From the NCBI GenBank assembly GCA_002491195.1, contig DKVL01000062.1, positions 1 through 28,649 on the forward strand: a stretch of 28,649 bases of DNA, given 5' to 3'. Position 1 is the stretch's first letter; each line of letters starts with the position of its first letter. The notes beneath the pieces are model-generated. The model was not told where the DNA came from, did no database searches, and saw only the letters and a list, made by a program, of their open reading frames with translations. Shown here piece by piece: positions 15,305 through 23,172 of this stretch. Source of the stretch: Lachnospiraceae bacterium UBA7179. GTDB taxonomy: Bacteria; Bacillota; Clostridia; Lachnospirales; Lachnospiraceae. Made by a program: the position numbers and the translations under genes.

Positions 15305-16810
15305 TTATTGCGCAAATGTCAAACTGTTAACAATCGCGTCAAACAGTGGATCGGCGTCACTGCCAAAGTCCTCATGAAGATAAAATTCAAACGTGACAAG
15401 GAGGTCATCTTTCTGTACCGCGATGAGTGTGTCATTAAAGACACTGCCGCTGTCGTCCTCCTGCTTCCCCACAGCTTTCATTGCCGGAAATCCACCAATT
15501 GTCTCTTCCTGAACATCATATCCACCATCAGCAACGGACTCCTTCACCATCTGCAGATCCACTCCCTCATCTGGTGTCCAGACATCAAAGTACAGCACCG
15601 ACAGATCCCATATATTATCCTCCTCATATCGGGAAGTCAGCATATAAGAAATCTCCCCGTTTGAGGAAACATCTGACACCTCCCATAGATAGGGATAGGA
15701 AAAGCTAACTCCCATGTCTTCTATCGTATACTGCTGCATCACAGGCAATGGAATCTCAGGCTCCTGCTTCATGGCTTCGTCAAGTTCCTCCTGCGTGATC
15801 GCAATATTGCACTCCGTCCCAGTGTCTGCCAGAATCTTCTGCGCAAGCACTCTCGTCAGCGGCGCAAGCACTGACCAATGGTCTTGTCCTTCCATAATAT
15901 AGCAGTGAATATTGTCATTTTGGGAAGTGCGCTCAATATTTTTTAAGTTGGAGGAATTCCCTTCGCTTCCCTCAATCAGAAAAGTCGGCGTCTTCACACT
16001 GTCCAGCCAATAGATCGGAGAGCGCATCTTATACTCCTCCTCGTTGTCTGTGTCAAACGTGAACTGGCTGTTATTGTGGTACTTAATCTCGTCCACCGCA
16101 CCGAATCCAAATACCGCACGAAATTTGTCTGTGTACTCCGCTGCAAGCAGAGCGCGCGTGCCGCCAGTACTATGTCCACCTAGATAAATACGGTCAGGAT
16201 CGACATAAGGAAGGGACGCTGCATAGTCATAAGCTGACGCGATATCGTCCACTTCGCCAAACAATGTCTCATAATTGCCAGGATTTCCACATCCCCCACG
16301 AAACGACGGATACATCGTCAGCACGCCCGCCTGCCAGAATGCCGAACCAGTCTGGTCATCGTCCCACGCAGGATAGCACCACGGGAAATCGTCAATGCCG
16401 TTTCCCCAGCCGCCTACCACCCAGATGATCATCGGGTGCTTCTCGCCATCGCCGGGATCGCTGGACACGTAAGCTGCCAAGTCTCCCACCTTGGAAGGAT
16501 AGTGAACCAGGTCAAAAACTCCTTCTGGCGGATCTGGAATCTCATAATCATCATGGTCTTCCTTTGCCAGTGTTGTCTGAAAAGCGTCGTGTGCCTGGGC
16601 AAAACTCTGTGATTCATCCGGGCTCTCTGTCTTAGAAGAGCTCTTTGTCCCTGTAGAACTCTCCTCATCGTCTACACGCGCCGTCTCAACGTCTTTTTGC
16701 GCCTCTCCCCTGTTGTTGGCCGCGCCTCCCGATGAGGAACATGCAGACGAAAAACACATCGCCGCTGCCATCATAACCACAAACGTTTTCGTTACAATTT
16801 TATTTTTCAT
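15305..16810 (-). CDS. Lipoprotein with alpha/beta-hydrolase domain and C-terminal extension
   Basis: The 501-residue protein begins with a lipoprotein signal (FSSAC, Cys24) and an 80-residue Ser/Glu-rich linker. An alpha/beta-hydrolase fold follows at about 95-330. It shows the oxyanion region VVGGWGNG, nucleophile motif GHSTGG (Ser213), a likely acid residue near FLIEGSEG and catalytic His310 in GQDHWS. This resembles S9-type peptidases and esterases. Residues about 365-501 form a separate beta-rich domain (VSFSYPYLWEVS to NSLTFAQ) like the PsbP/DUF1795-type domains found on many Firmicute lipoproteins. It should sit on the outer face of the membrane. The ATG has AAGGAGG at 7 nt. The substrate is unknown. 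Confidence 0.85.
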   Translation of the reverse strand: MKNKIVTKTFVVMMAAAMCFSSACSSSGGAANNRGEAQKDVETARVDDEESSTGTKSSSKTESPDESQSFAQAHDAFQTTLAKEDHDDYEIPDPPEGVFDLVHYPSKVGDLAAYVSSDPGDGEKHPMIIWVVGGWGNGIDDFPWCYPAWDDDQTGSAFWQAGVLTMYPSFRGGCGNPGNYETLFGEVDDIASAYDYAASLPYVDPDRIYLGGHSTGGTRALLAAEYTDKFRAVFGFGAVDEIKYHNNSQFTFDTDNEEEYKMRSPIYWLDSVKTPTFLIEGSEGNSSNLKNIERTSQNDNIHCYIMEGQDHWSVLAPLTRVLAQKILADTGTECNIAITQEELDEAMKQEPEIPLPVMQQYTIEDMGVSFSYPYLWEVSDVSSNGEISYMLTSRYEEDNIWDLSVLYFDVWTPDEGVDLQMVKESVADGGYDVQEETIGGFPAMKAVGKQEDDSGSVFNDTLIAVQKDDLLVTFEFYLHEDFGSDADPLFDAIVNSLTFAQ

Positions 16811-16840
16811 ATGAAATCCTCCTTGTTACAGAATACTATT

Positions 16841-16869
16841 ATTATACGAAACTAATGTAATGTTTTCAA
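16841..16869 (-). promoter_or_regulatory. Promoter of the hydrolase lipoprotein gene
   Basis: TTGAAA (16864-16869) and TATAAT (16841-16846) are separated by 17 bp on the minus strand, 30 bp before the start codon. Confidence 0.75.
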
Positions 16870-16909
16870 TCAAAATCAGAACAAATTGGTTTCAGTTCCG
16901 TAACTCATT

Positions 16910-17113
16910 TCACTCATATTGAATAAAATAATCCGTACTGGCAAGTGCACCGAAAAAATCCAGCCGCTCTTTCTCATCGTAATAGTACTTTTGGCTATGT
17001 TCCGTCGTCCCAAATTCACGTTCATTATAATAACACTCTTTGCTCTCCAAAGTGCCGTCTGCACGATAGAAATACTTGACGCGGACTATGGTATCCTCAT
17101 ACGGACTATCCGC
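16910..17113 (-). pseudogene. Orphan C-terminal gene fragment, unassigned
   Basis: A 67-codon open frame on the minus strand has no ATG, GTG or TTG start with a ribosome binding site. Its composition is typical of protein: VKYFYRADGTLESKE, then YYNEREFGTTEHSQKYYYDE, ending DYFIQYE before TGA. The DGTL...YYNE...YYDEKERL pattern resembles YD-type repeats of cell-surface or toxin-like proteins, but that is only suggestive. It begins directly after the stop of the receiver-synthetase gene, in another frame. I read it as the surviving 3' end of a deleted gene. Confidence 0.5.
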
Positions 17114-17120
17114 TCACTCT

Positions 17121-18212
17121 TCAACGATCCGAATAATCAATCTTATCCCGGATTTCCTGCATCTGGTAATCAAGCGCCTCGATCGAATCCGCACAGGCTT
17201 TTAACTGATTTTCAATCTCCTCGGTATTGTCGATACTCTTCTTGTACTTGAGTTTGTGTTCCAGACTTGCCCAGAAATCCATCGCGATCGTGCGGAACTG
17301 TACTTCCGCTTTCACATACTTTTTCTCATCTGGCAGAAAGACCGGGACACTCAGGATCAGATGAAGGCTCCTGTATCCGTTCGTCTTCGGTGATTTGATG
17401 TAATCCTTCTCCTTCAGCAGGATAATATCGTCCTGTTTGAGCAAAAGCTCCGCCAGCCGGTAAATATCATCCGGAAAAGAACAGATCACCCGAAGCCCCG
17501 CGACATCCGCAATATATTCTTTGATATTCTCGATCGTGACCGGCAGATCCTTTCGCACCAGCTTATTGTATATGCTCTCAGGCTTCTTCAACCTGCTCTT
17601 GATCGATTCAAAAGGATTGCGCTTATACTCCTCGGAGAACATCGCATTGAGCACTTTCAGCCGCGTCTCAACTTCCATGATGGCAGACTGGTACTCCATC
17701 ATCAGTCTGCTGAATGCCTCCGCAGTGCTCAGCTGTTCTGCCTGTATCCTGATGATCTGCTCCTGCTTTTTGAGCGTCTCAGACTGCTTTTCGATCTTTT
17801 TCTCCAGCTGGTTCTTGCAGTTAAACAATTCAATTGTATTTCTTACCCTGTTTCTGACGATCGAATCCACAAACGGTTTGTGAATAAAATCCGAGACACC
17901 CAGCTCGAAACATTTATTTTCCACCTCAACAGCCTCCTCGCTGCTGATGATCAGCACCGGAATGCGATCCATCCACTCATTTTCCCGCATTCTGTCAATC
18001 ACTGCAAAACCGTCCACGATTGGCATCTGCAGATCCAACAAGAGCGCCGCCGTCTCGTCGCAGTATTCCTGCAGCTTTTGCAGTGCCTGCTCCCCGTCCT
18101 CCGCCACCTCAACCATAAAATCGTCTTCCAGGATCTCCCTCAATAATTCACGGTTCATCTCCGCGTCGTCCACTACCAATATCCTTTGCATATCTGTTAT
18201 TTCCTTATCCAT
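17121..18212 (-). CDS. Receiver domain fused to RelA/SpoT-type alarmone synthetase
   Basis: The 363-residue protein has a CheY-like receiver (about 8-125; acidic Asp15/Asp16, phosphoacceptor Asp60 in LLLDLQMP, Lys112 in HKPF). A coiled coil spans about 132-170 and a RelA/SpoT nucleotidyltransferase domain about 195-325. The synthetase motifs are all present: KSRLKKPESIYNKL, DVAGLRVIC (Asp236), KTNGYRSLH, EVQFRT (Glu303) and WASLEHKLKYK. No HD hydrolase, TGS or ACT domain is present, so it should make (p)ppGpp-like alarmone but not degrade it. Phosphorylation of Asp60 would plausibly switch synthesis (inference). No histidine kinase is adjacent. ATG at 18212 has a weak AAGG; the ATG at 18191 (MQRILVVDD) is an alternative. 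Confidence 0.9.
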   Translation of the reverse strand: MDKEITDMQRILVVDDAEMNRELLREILEDDFMVEVAEDGEQALQKLQEYCDETAALLLDLQMPIVDGFAVIDRMRENEWMDRIPVLIISSEEAVEVENKCFELGVSDFIHKPFVDSIVRNRVRNTIELFNCKNQLEKKIEKQSETLKKQEQIIRIQAEQLSTAEAFSRLMMEYQSAIMEVETRLKVLNAMFSEEYKRNPFESIKSRLKKPESIYNKLVRKDLPVTIENIKEYIADVAGLRVICSFPDDIYRLAELLLKQDDIILLKEKDYIKSPKTNGYRSLHLILSVPVFLPDEKKYVKAEVQFRTIAMDFWASLEHKLKYKKSIDNTEEIENQLKACADSIEALDYQMQEIRDKIDYSDR

Positions 18213-18400
18213 TAATGCCTTATTTCTAAAATTCCTCTTTGTGTTTCATAAATACCGCACATTTTCAAGCTCTGTCCACTTTGCAGGGACACTTCCGGCT
18301 CATTCAACAGATACAGCGCATCGGGCCCGATGTAATCGTCCAGCATCTGTAGCGCCGTCTCACCATTTGAGTATGCCGCCTGCCTTCCCAAATTTTCTAC
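18212..18400 (-). pseudogene. Relic of an AAA/ABC-type ATPase (Walker B fragment)
   Basis: A 62-codon frame without start codon contains YSNGETALQMLDDYI and PDALYLLNEPEVSL. These match the signature and Walker B region of predicted AAA ATPases of the COG3910 kind, in which the second block usually reads LYLLDEPENSLS. The first Walker B Asp is Asn here, and the expected sensor and H-loop region is replaced by unrelated sequence before TAA. Its TAA overlaps the ATG of the receiver-synthetase gene as TAATG. It is best read as a broken gene end; the overlap may be chance. Confidence 0.5.
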
Positions 18401-18820
18401 TCACTTAGTATACACTACTTTCGTCTTTTGGACAATGCCAATATCTTTTCCTATTCGCCACGGTATCTTAGATGCGTCAACACCTGTCACAACGACTTTT
18501 CTAAACCTAAGGTTCAAATCTACAATGAACAGATTCTCATAGTCTTTCACAACACTGTGCCACAGCCCGCCAAAGCAATGAAAAATTTCTATATGGCACA
18601 ATCCACAAAGCAGAAAGAACCAAAAATCCAGTGGACGTGATCGAGTGGATGATTTTATTTAAAATACTCAACCGCAAGTTGAGTCAGAATCAACCAATGA
18701 TTACTTCACAAAATTGACAAAATGCGATAAACTTTCCTCAACAGATGCAAAGACAATCCTTTCGGATATGCATATGGAAAATCAATTACCCAAAAGAACA
18801 TATAAAAACGGAGGTCTAAT
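18401..18820. other. Intergenic stretch without recognisable gene
   Basis: About 420 bp. There are open frames on both strands (minus 18401-18601, 66 codons; plus 18428-18640, 70 codons) that I could not assign; the minus one ends at the same in-frame TGA that bounds the ATPase relic. A perfect 7-bp inverted repeat ACTCAAC-5-GTTGAGT lies at 18665-18683. A TTGACA at 18713-18718 lacks a -10 box at proper spacing. The right end carries the GGAGG site of the XRE gene. Confidence 0.5.
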
Positions 18821-19540
18821 ATGAGTGAAATCAAAATAAGTGAAATGATCAGAAAACTAAGATGTGACAAGGGAATCAGCCAGGAAACACTCGCTGAGGT
18901 GTGCGGCGTGAGCATGCAGGCGGTCAGCAAGTGGGAAAACGAACAATCCTGTCCTGATATTAGCTTTCTACCGCTGCTTGCGGAATATTTTGGCGTGTCG
19001 ACCGACTATCTTTTAACAGGCCAAAGCAACAACACCGAAAATGCAGACAATGACTTTGTCTCAAATCTGTCGCAGCAGGTGTTCAAAGATGATGTGCTCT
19101 ATATCCTTCAATACAGAAACGGAAAAATTCTTGACAAGAAGCAGTGGAACAAAGAGCGATTGGAAAACAGGGATGTGGCCATTCGGATCCAATTTGCAGA
19201 CGAATTCTCTAAGCCTTCGTCAGAATTACATATCGAAGTGTGGGGCAATGCGGATATTGAAGCGCCTGATGCCAAGATGAACCTGAATGCAGGCGGAAAT
19301 GTGAACTGTGGAAACGTACAAGGCAATATCCGCGCTGGCGCAAATGTGAACTGTGATGTCGTGGAGGGAGATGTCTCCGCTGGAAACGGCGTGAAGTGCG
19401 AAACCATAGAAGGTGGTGTCTCCGCTGGAAACAGCGTGAATTGTTGCACGATAGAAGGAGATGCCTCCGCCGGAACGATCTCCTGTGAAACGATAGAAGG
19501 AAACGCAAAAGCCACACACATCGAATATGAAAGTAATTAA
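18821..19540 (+). CDS. XRE-family regulator with C-terminal 15-residue repeats
   Basis: Residues 6-64 form a Cro/C1-type HTH (RKLRCDKGISQETLAEVCGV, then VSKWENEQSCPD), a DNA-binding transcription regulator. A middle region (about 70-155) is unassigned. Residues about 157-230 are five tandem repeats of the type AG-N-x-V-N-C-x-x-I-E-G-D-V-S, predicted to stack as a right-handed beta-solenoid like polymer-forming (bactofilin-type) proteins. Each repeat has one Cys at the same place. No membrane helix is present. GGAGG lies 7 nt before the ATG. The gene ends by overlapping the stop codon of the convergent GNAT-like gene. Oligomerisation or metal binding by the repeat tail is inference. Confidence 0.85.
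   Translation: MSEIKISEMIRKLRCDKGISQETLAEVCGVSMQAVSKWENEQSCPDISFLPLLAEYFGVSTDYLLTGQSNNTENADNDFVSNLSQQVFKDDVLYILQYRNGKILDKKQWNKERLENRDVAIRIQFADEFSKPSSELHIEVWGNADIEAPDAKMNLNAGGNVNCGNVQGNIRAGANVNCDVVEGDVSAGNGVKCETIEGGVSAGNSVNCCTIEGDASAGTISCETIEGNAKATHIEYESN
19289..19510 (+). repeat. Tandem 45-bp coding repeats (about 5 units)
   Basis: Four 45-bp units starting at 19289, 19334, 19379 and 19424 and a 42-bp unit from 19469 encode the 15-residue repeats of the XRE protein. The last unit has lost one codon. The units have diverged at DNA level while keeping the Gly, Cys and Glu-Gly positions, so the protein repeat is under selection. Confidence 0.8.
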
Positions 19541-20127
19541 CCTCTTTTACACAACCCGCACGCCGCTTTCTCGATCACCCAGTAATCATAATAAGCGATA
19601 CCATGCTCCCCGACCAGCGGTTCCTCCGATCTTGCAAAACCCATTTTCTTTAATGCCTCTATCCTGTCAACCGCATAGACTGGCGCCTTGGTGGCGATCA
19701 CAGAACACGCAAACCAATCATAAAACGGTTCTGTGATCAGAGCCAAAATATCACAAATAAACGAAGTCTCCTCATAGTCCCTTCCCAAGTCCAACCGCAG
19801 GAGTCCGCAATGATTATAAAAATCTGCTGCCCTGCGGTGAAACATCTCGATTGTTCCCGCCGCTTTTCCCTGCTTTTTGTCGATGACTGTAAAGCGCACA
19901 AATCCCTTGTAATCATGATACTCTATCAGCCAGTATTTGATCGTGTTCGCCATATCCTCCATATTGCGACAGTAAAAATTGCTGCCATGACAGTTGTCGC
20001 TGTTAAAAAACGGCAGCACAAATTTGTCCCCGTAAACCTGCTGCAGATCATCTGCATCCTGATCCTCGATCAACCGAATCAACAGCTTGTCATTCTCCAG
20101 CGCAGGGCATTTTTCAAAAATATCCAT
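19537..20127 (-). CDS. GNAT-like acetyltransferase family protein
   Basis: The 196-residue protein resembles RimJ/RimL-type GNAT proteins. It has an N-terminal LENDKLLIRLIEDQDADDLQ strand-helix, a central FVRFTVIDKKQGKAAGTIEMF strand pair and the late block RIEALKKMGF that precedes the last strands. The acetyl-CoA P-loop (Q/R-x-x-G-x-G/A) is not obvious, so activity is uncertain. The second of two adjacent ATGs is chosen because GGAGG is then 6 nt away. It follows the WYL regulator by about 50 bp and is probably in its operon. Its stop overlaps the stop of the convergent XRE gene. Confidence 0.6.
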   Translation of the reverse strand: MDIFEKCPALENDKLLIRLIEDQDADDLQQVYGDKFVLPFFNSDNCHGSNFYCRNMEDMANTIKYWLIEYHDYKGFVRFTVIDKKQGKAAGTIEMFHRRAADFYNHCGLLRLDLGRDYEETSFICDILALITEPFYDWFACSVIATKAPVYAVDRIEALKKMGFARSEEPLVGEHGIAYYDYWVIEKAACGLCKRG

Positions 20128-20178
20128 CATTTTCCTCCATTCTTGTAACGATTCCGTACCATGATAGTACCTTTGTAG

Positions 20179-21126
20179 TTACTCATTTTTTTCATAGTGT
20201 TTCTGTATTTCATCACAGGTCGCCAGGATACGATCTATGACACTTTGAGGCTCCACTATAGTTACATTGTTTCCAAAAGAAAGGATCACACCGTACCAAT
20301 AGACTTCACTTTCCGGGACACAAAACCGAAATTCAAAATCGCCGTTTTGATATTCCTTTGTGACTTCACCGTTCAGATATTCCCTGCATTTGAACCGAAT
20401 CGCCGCACGGCCGCGCAGTGTCACAGTGATCACTTTGCGCTCATCCTGCAGCACGATGTCGCAAACCTCATGATTGACGGTGTTCGCTTTATCCAGGACT
20501 GTGATCTCTTCCATACGGACTAACTTAAACATACAATAATCCTGATGTCCGGGGTGGAACGCGATGAGATACCAGTTATACCACTTAAATTCCAGCCGGA
20601 CTGGCTCGACCTCCATCTGCTTCTTCACATTTTCATTATTCGTGTAACGAAATGTGACTATCCTTTGCTGCCTGATTGCACTTTCCAAGATCTGCATGGA
20701 CTTGTTAACATCCCAATCCTCGCATGCCACACTAAAATCCAGATGAATCGCGTGCGCTGGCAATGCGCCGCTCTTGCGGCATATTTCCTCTGCATCAACG
20801 TGCGCATAAATGGGCAGCAGCTTATCCACTGTCTGTTCCACACTTTTATCCGTATAGGCACTCAGCAGTGCATAAAGCGCAGTGATGATATGATCATAGT
20901 CCTGACGGTCAATCAATCTCTTATCCATGACATACGTGTCCATAATATTATATCCGCCATCCACCCCATAAGTTGACTGAATCGGAATCCCCGCCTGTCC
21001 CAGCGTTTCCATATCCCGCACAATAGTCCGCACTGAAACTTCAAATTCCTCCGCCAGCTTCTGCGCAGAAGTCTTTCCGTGGCGCAGCAGATAATTCATA
21101 ATAGCAATCAGACGGTCTATCTTCAC
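20179..21126 (-). CDS. WYL-domain transcriptional regulator (YafY type)
   Basis: The 315-residue protein has an N-terminal DeoR-like HTH (KIDRLIAIMNYLLRHGKTSA, then VSVRTIVRDMETL). A WYL domain follows in the middle (EPVRLEFKWYNWYLIAFH, FKLVRM) with a WCX-type C-terminal domain (about 225-310). WYL proteins are ligand-responsive regulators, often of stress or nucleotide-linked genes. The start is GTG with GGAGAGGAG directly upstream. A palindrome overlapping its promoter suggests autoregulation, and the GNAT-like gene just downstream is its likely cotranscribed partner. Confidence 0.93.
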   Translation of the reverse strand: MKIDRLIAIMNYLLRHGKTSAQKLAEEFEVSVRTIVRDMETLGQAGIPIQSTYGVDGGYNIMDTYVMDKRLIDRQDYDHIITALYALLSAYTDKSVEQTVDKLLPIYAHVDAEEICRKSGALPAHAIHLDFSVACEDWDVNKSMQILESAIRQQRIVTFRYTNNENVKKQMEVEPVRLEFKWYNWYLIAFHPGHQDYCMFKLVRMEEITVLDKANTVNHEVCDIVLQDERKVITVTLRGRAAIRFKCREYLNGEVTKEYQNGDFEFRFCVPESEVYWYGVILSFGNNVTIVEPQSVIDRILATCDEIQKHYEKNE

Positions 21127-21201
21127 AGTCTTCTCCTCTCCTTGAGCACCATTGAACCATCTCTTTTTCTCCGATGCTCATCTGTATCATAACAATAGAA
21201 C

Positions 21202-21221
21202 TATGACACCATTATGTCATA
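21202..21221. promoter_or_regulatory. Inverted-repeat operator at WYL regulator promoter
   Basis: TATGACA (21202-21208) and TGTCATA (21215-21221) are perfect 7-bp arms with a 6-bp spacer. They overlap the predicted -10 box of the WYL gene, a standard position for an autorepressor site. Confidence 0.55.
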
Positions 21222-21243
21222 ATTCACTAAAGATGTATATCAA
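21216..21243 (-). promoter_or_regulatory. WYL regulator promoter
   Basis: TTGATA (21238-21243) and TATGAC (21216-21221) are separated by 16 bp on the minus strand, about 90 bp before the GTG start. Confidence 0.45.
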
Positions 21244-21287
21244 ATAATTCATTGCTACTGTTTACTCCGTTCCAAACATATTTAGTC

Positions 21288-21316
21288 TTGACTCTCATTT
21301 TAGTATTCACTATAAT
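21288..21316 (+). promoter_or_regulatory. Promoter of ArsR-like regulator gene
   Basis: TTGACT (21288-21293) and consensus TATAAT (21311-21316) are separated by 17 bp. An inverted repeat TAGTATT (21301-21307) / AATACTA (21323-21329) brackets the -10 box and is a candidate operator. Confidence 0.8.
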
Positions 21317-21372
21317 AAACTCAATACTATTTAACAAAAATATAAATCAATTCACAAGGGGGTAGAGAATTT

Positions 21373-22302
21373 ATGTTGTACTTTCGTTCGGTCAGCGAAG
21401 CCGAAAATGTATTTAAAGCCTTAAGTACACCGATGCGCATAAAAATTATGGAAATGATATACGAAGATGACTCCCTGAGTATGAATGACCTGGCAGAGGC
21501 GCTTGGACTCACCAACGGCGCTATATCCATGCATGTGGGAAAATTGGAAGAAGCCGGACTGGTTCGTATCAAGATTACCTCAGGCAAGCGCGGAACCATG
21601 AAGATTGTCCGCCCGCGATATGACCGGCTGATGATCGACCTGGCCCCCGTCAAAGAGGCAAGGCGCTGCTACACTGATGACATCCGCGTCGGATATTATA
21701 CAGCGTGCCACGCCACACCAACCTGCGGGCTTGCCACAAGCAAGGAGATCATCGGCTCGCTGGATGATCCCAAAGTATTCTCTTTCCCCGACCGTTTTCA
21801 GGCTGGAATCTTTTGGTTTACCAGCGGATATGTAGAATTTAATCTGCCGAACCACCTTCAGGCAGGGCAGACCCTGACCGAACTCCAGATTTCCTTTGAG
21901 ATTTCATCGGAGTGTCCCAACACAAACGAGGACTACCCCTCGGATATTTATTTTTCAATCAATGGGGTTCCTCTCGGAATGTGGATCAGTCCCGGCGATT
22001 ATGGCGGGCGAAGCGGCTATGTGTCACCGGCCTGGTGGCCGAAGAACCTGAACCAGTATGGTTTATTAAAAACACTGATCATCAACAATGAGGGCTGTTT
22101 TATGGACGGGACAAATAAGCTTTCTGATGTAACCATTCAGGAACTGAACATCGACTACAACAGCTATATCACATTCCGGCTTGAAGTCCCGCGGGATACC
22201 GCAAACTGCGGCGGCTGTACCCTGTTTGGTGAAGATTTCGGCGACCATAACCAGGCAATCCGCATCAAAGCTTATTACGACGAAGAAAATAATGAGAATT
22301 AA
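21373..22302 (+). CDS. ArsR-like winged-helix regulator with large C-terminal domain
   Basis: Residues about 8-85 form an ArsR-type winged helix (VFKALSTPMRIKIMEMIYED, LTNGAISMHVGKLEEAGLV). Residues about 100-305 are a beta-rich domain with conserved-looking Cys and aromatic residues (CHATPTCGLA, GIFWFTSGYVEFNLPN, SPAWWPKNLNQYGLL, NCGGCTLFGEDFGDHNQAI). This architecture occurs as uncharacterised ArsR-like regulators in gut Clostridia. The C-terminal half looks like a carbohydrate- or small-ligand-binding jelly-roll (inference). AAGGGGG lies about 10 nt before the ATG. It has a strong promoter with a candidate operator and ends in a terminator, so it is monocistronic; its targets are not evident. 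Confidence 0.8.
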   Translation: MLYFRSVSEAENVFKALSTPMRIKIMEMIYEDDSLSMNDLAEALGLTNGAISMHVGKLEEAGLVRIKITSGKRGTMKIVRPRYDRLMIDLAPVKEARRCYTDDIRVGYYTACHATPTCGLATSKEIIGSLDDPKVFSFPDRFQAGIFWFTSGYVEFNLPNHLQAGQTLTELQISFEISSECPNTNEDYPSDIYFSINGVPLGMWISPGDYGGRSGYVSPAWWPKNLNQYGLLKTLIINNEGCFMDGTNKLSDVTIQELNIDYNSYITFRLEVPRDTANCGGCTLFGEDFGDHNQAIRIKAYYDEENNEN

Positions 22303-22336
22303 AAAACTGCCTTTCGGCAGTTTTTTAATTCTCATT
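22291..22336. terminator. Bidirectional terminator, ArsR-like / uppP
   Basis: Perfect 21-bp arms (22291-22311 and 22316-22336) with a TTTC loop have a GGCAG/CTGCC core flanked by six A and six T residues, so it works on both strands. It includes the stop of the ArsR-like gene and touches the stop of uppP. Confidence 0.92.
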
Positions 22337-23172
22337 TACACTGTAATCACACCGCACGCACCAAGAATCAAAACAAACGCACCAAGCACGATACGATACC
22401 ATCCAAACACCTGAAAGTCATGCTTTTTGATATAGTCCATCAGGAACTTAATGACAAAGATGGACACGAAGAAGGACACAAGCATTCCGATAATCAATAC
22501 ACCTGCTTCTAAGGTCGTAAAGGAAAACCCAAATTTTAATAATTTCAGGAGACTTGCACCAAACATCACTGGTATTGCCAGAAAAAATGTAAACTCCGCC
22601 GCCACACTCCTTGATACACCGATCAGCAGCGCTCCTACAATCGTGGCGCCTGAACGTGATGTTCCAGGAAATATCGCCGCAATGAGCTGAAAAACTCCGA
22701 TGATGAATGCAGTCTGGAAGGTGATCTCATTCAGTTTCCTGATCTTTGCTTTTTTTCCCTTATTCCTGCGCTCCACTACGATAAATGCCACGCCAAAGAC
22801 GATCAATGCAATCGCCACTGGCACCGCATGATAAAACAATTCCTCAAACACATCGTCGAACAGCAGCCCAACGACCGCCGCTGGAATACACGCCACCACA
22901 ATCTTAAACCACAGCATGATCTTATCCATCTCGATCACCGGTTTTGATTTGTCCCTGAACTGAAACGGAAAAATCTTGTTCCAGAACAAGATCACCACCG
23001 CCATAATCGCGCCGAGCTGAATGACAACCAGAAACATCTCCAGAAATTCCGGTGTACAGTCAAGTCTGATAAATTCGTCCAATATGATCATATGTCCTGT
23101 ACTGCTGACGGGAAGCCATTCTGTGATTCCCTCAACGATACCGAACAATATCGCCTTTAGAAGTTCGATCAT
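22336..23172 (-). CDS. uppP: Undecaprenyl-diphosphatase
   Basis: UppP (BacA) dephosphorylates undecaprenyl pyrophosphate on the outer membrane face, recycling the lipid carrier for peptidoglycan and giving low-level bacitracin resistance. The 278-residue protein has the family length and about eight helices. Both active-site motifs are present: EGITEWLPVSSTGH near residue 14 and PGTSRSGAT in the second half. GAAGGA lies 7-8 nt before the ATG. A weak promoter (TTATGA, 17 bp, TATACT) can be drawn around 23240-23270. Confidence 0.97.
   Translation of the reverse strand: MIELLKAILFGIVEGITEWLPVSSTGHMIILDEFIRLDCTPEFLEMFLVVIQLGAIMAVVILFWNKIFPFQFRDKSKPVIEMDKIMLWFKIVVACIPAAVVGLLFDDVFEELFYHAVPVAIALIVFGVAFIVVERRNKGKKAKIRKLNEITFQTAFIIGVFQLIAAIFPGTSRSGATIVGALLIGVSRSVAAEFTFFLAIPVMFGASLLKLLKFGFSFTTLEAGVLIIGMLVSFFVSIFVIKFLMDYIKKHDFQVFGWYRIVLGAFVLILGACGVITV

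Noticed and set aside
18401..18640. Opposed 66- and 70-codon frames on the two strands
   Set aside because: Neither has a ribosome binding site or a recognisable domain, and they overlap each other, so neither can be called a gene from sequence alone.
19289..19510. CRISPR or minisatellite array
   Set aside because: The 45-bp units have no spacers, lie in frame in one gene and keep the protein pattern while DNA diverges.
22336..23172. uppP as part of the BceRS-like bacitracin response with the 4-9 kb cassette
   Set aside because: It is about 13 kb away, has its own transcription unit, and shares no visible operator with that cassette.
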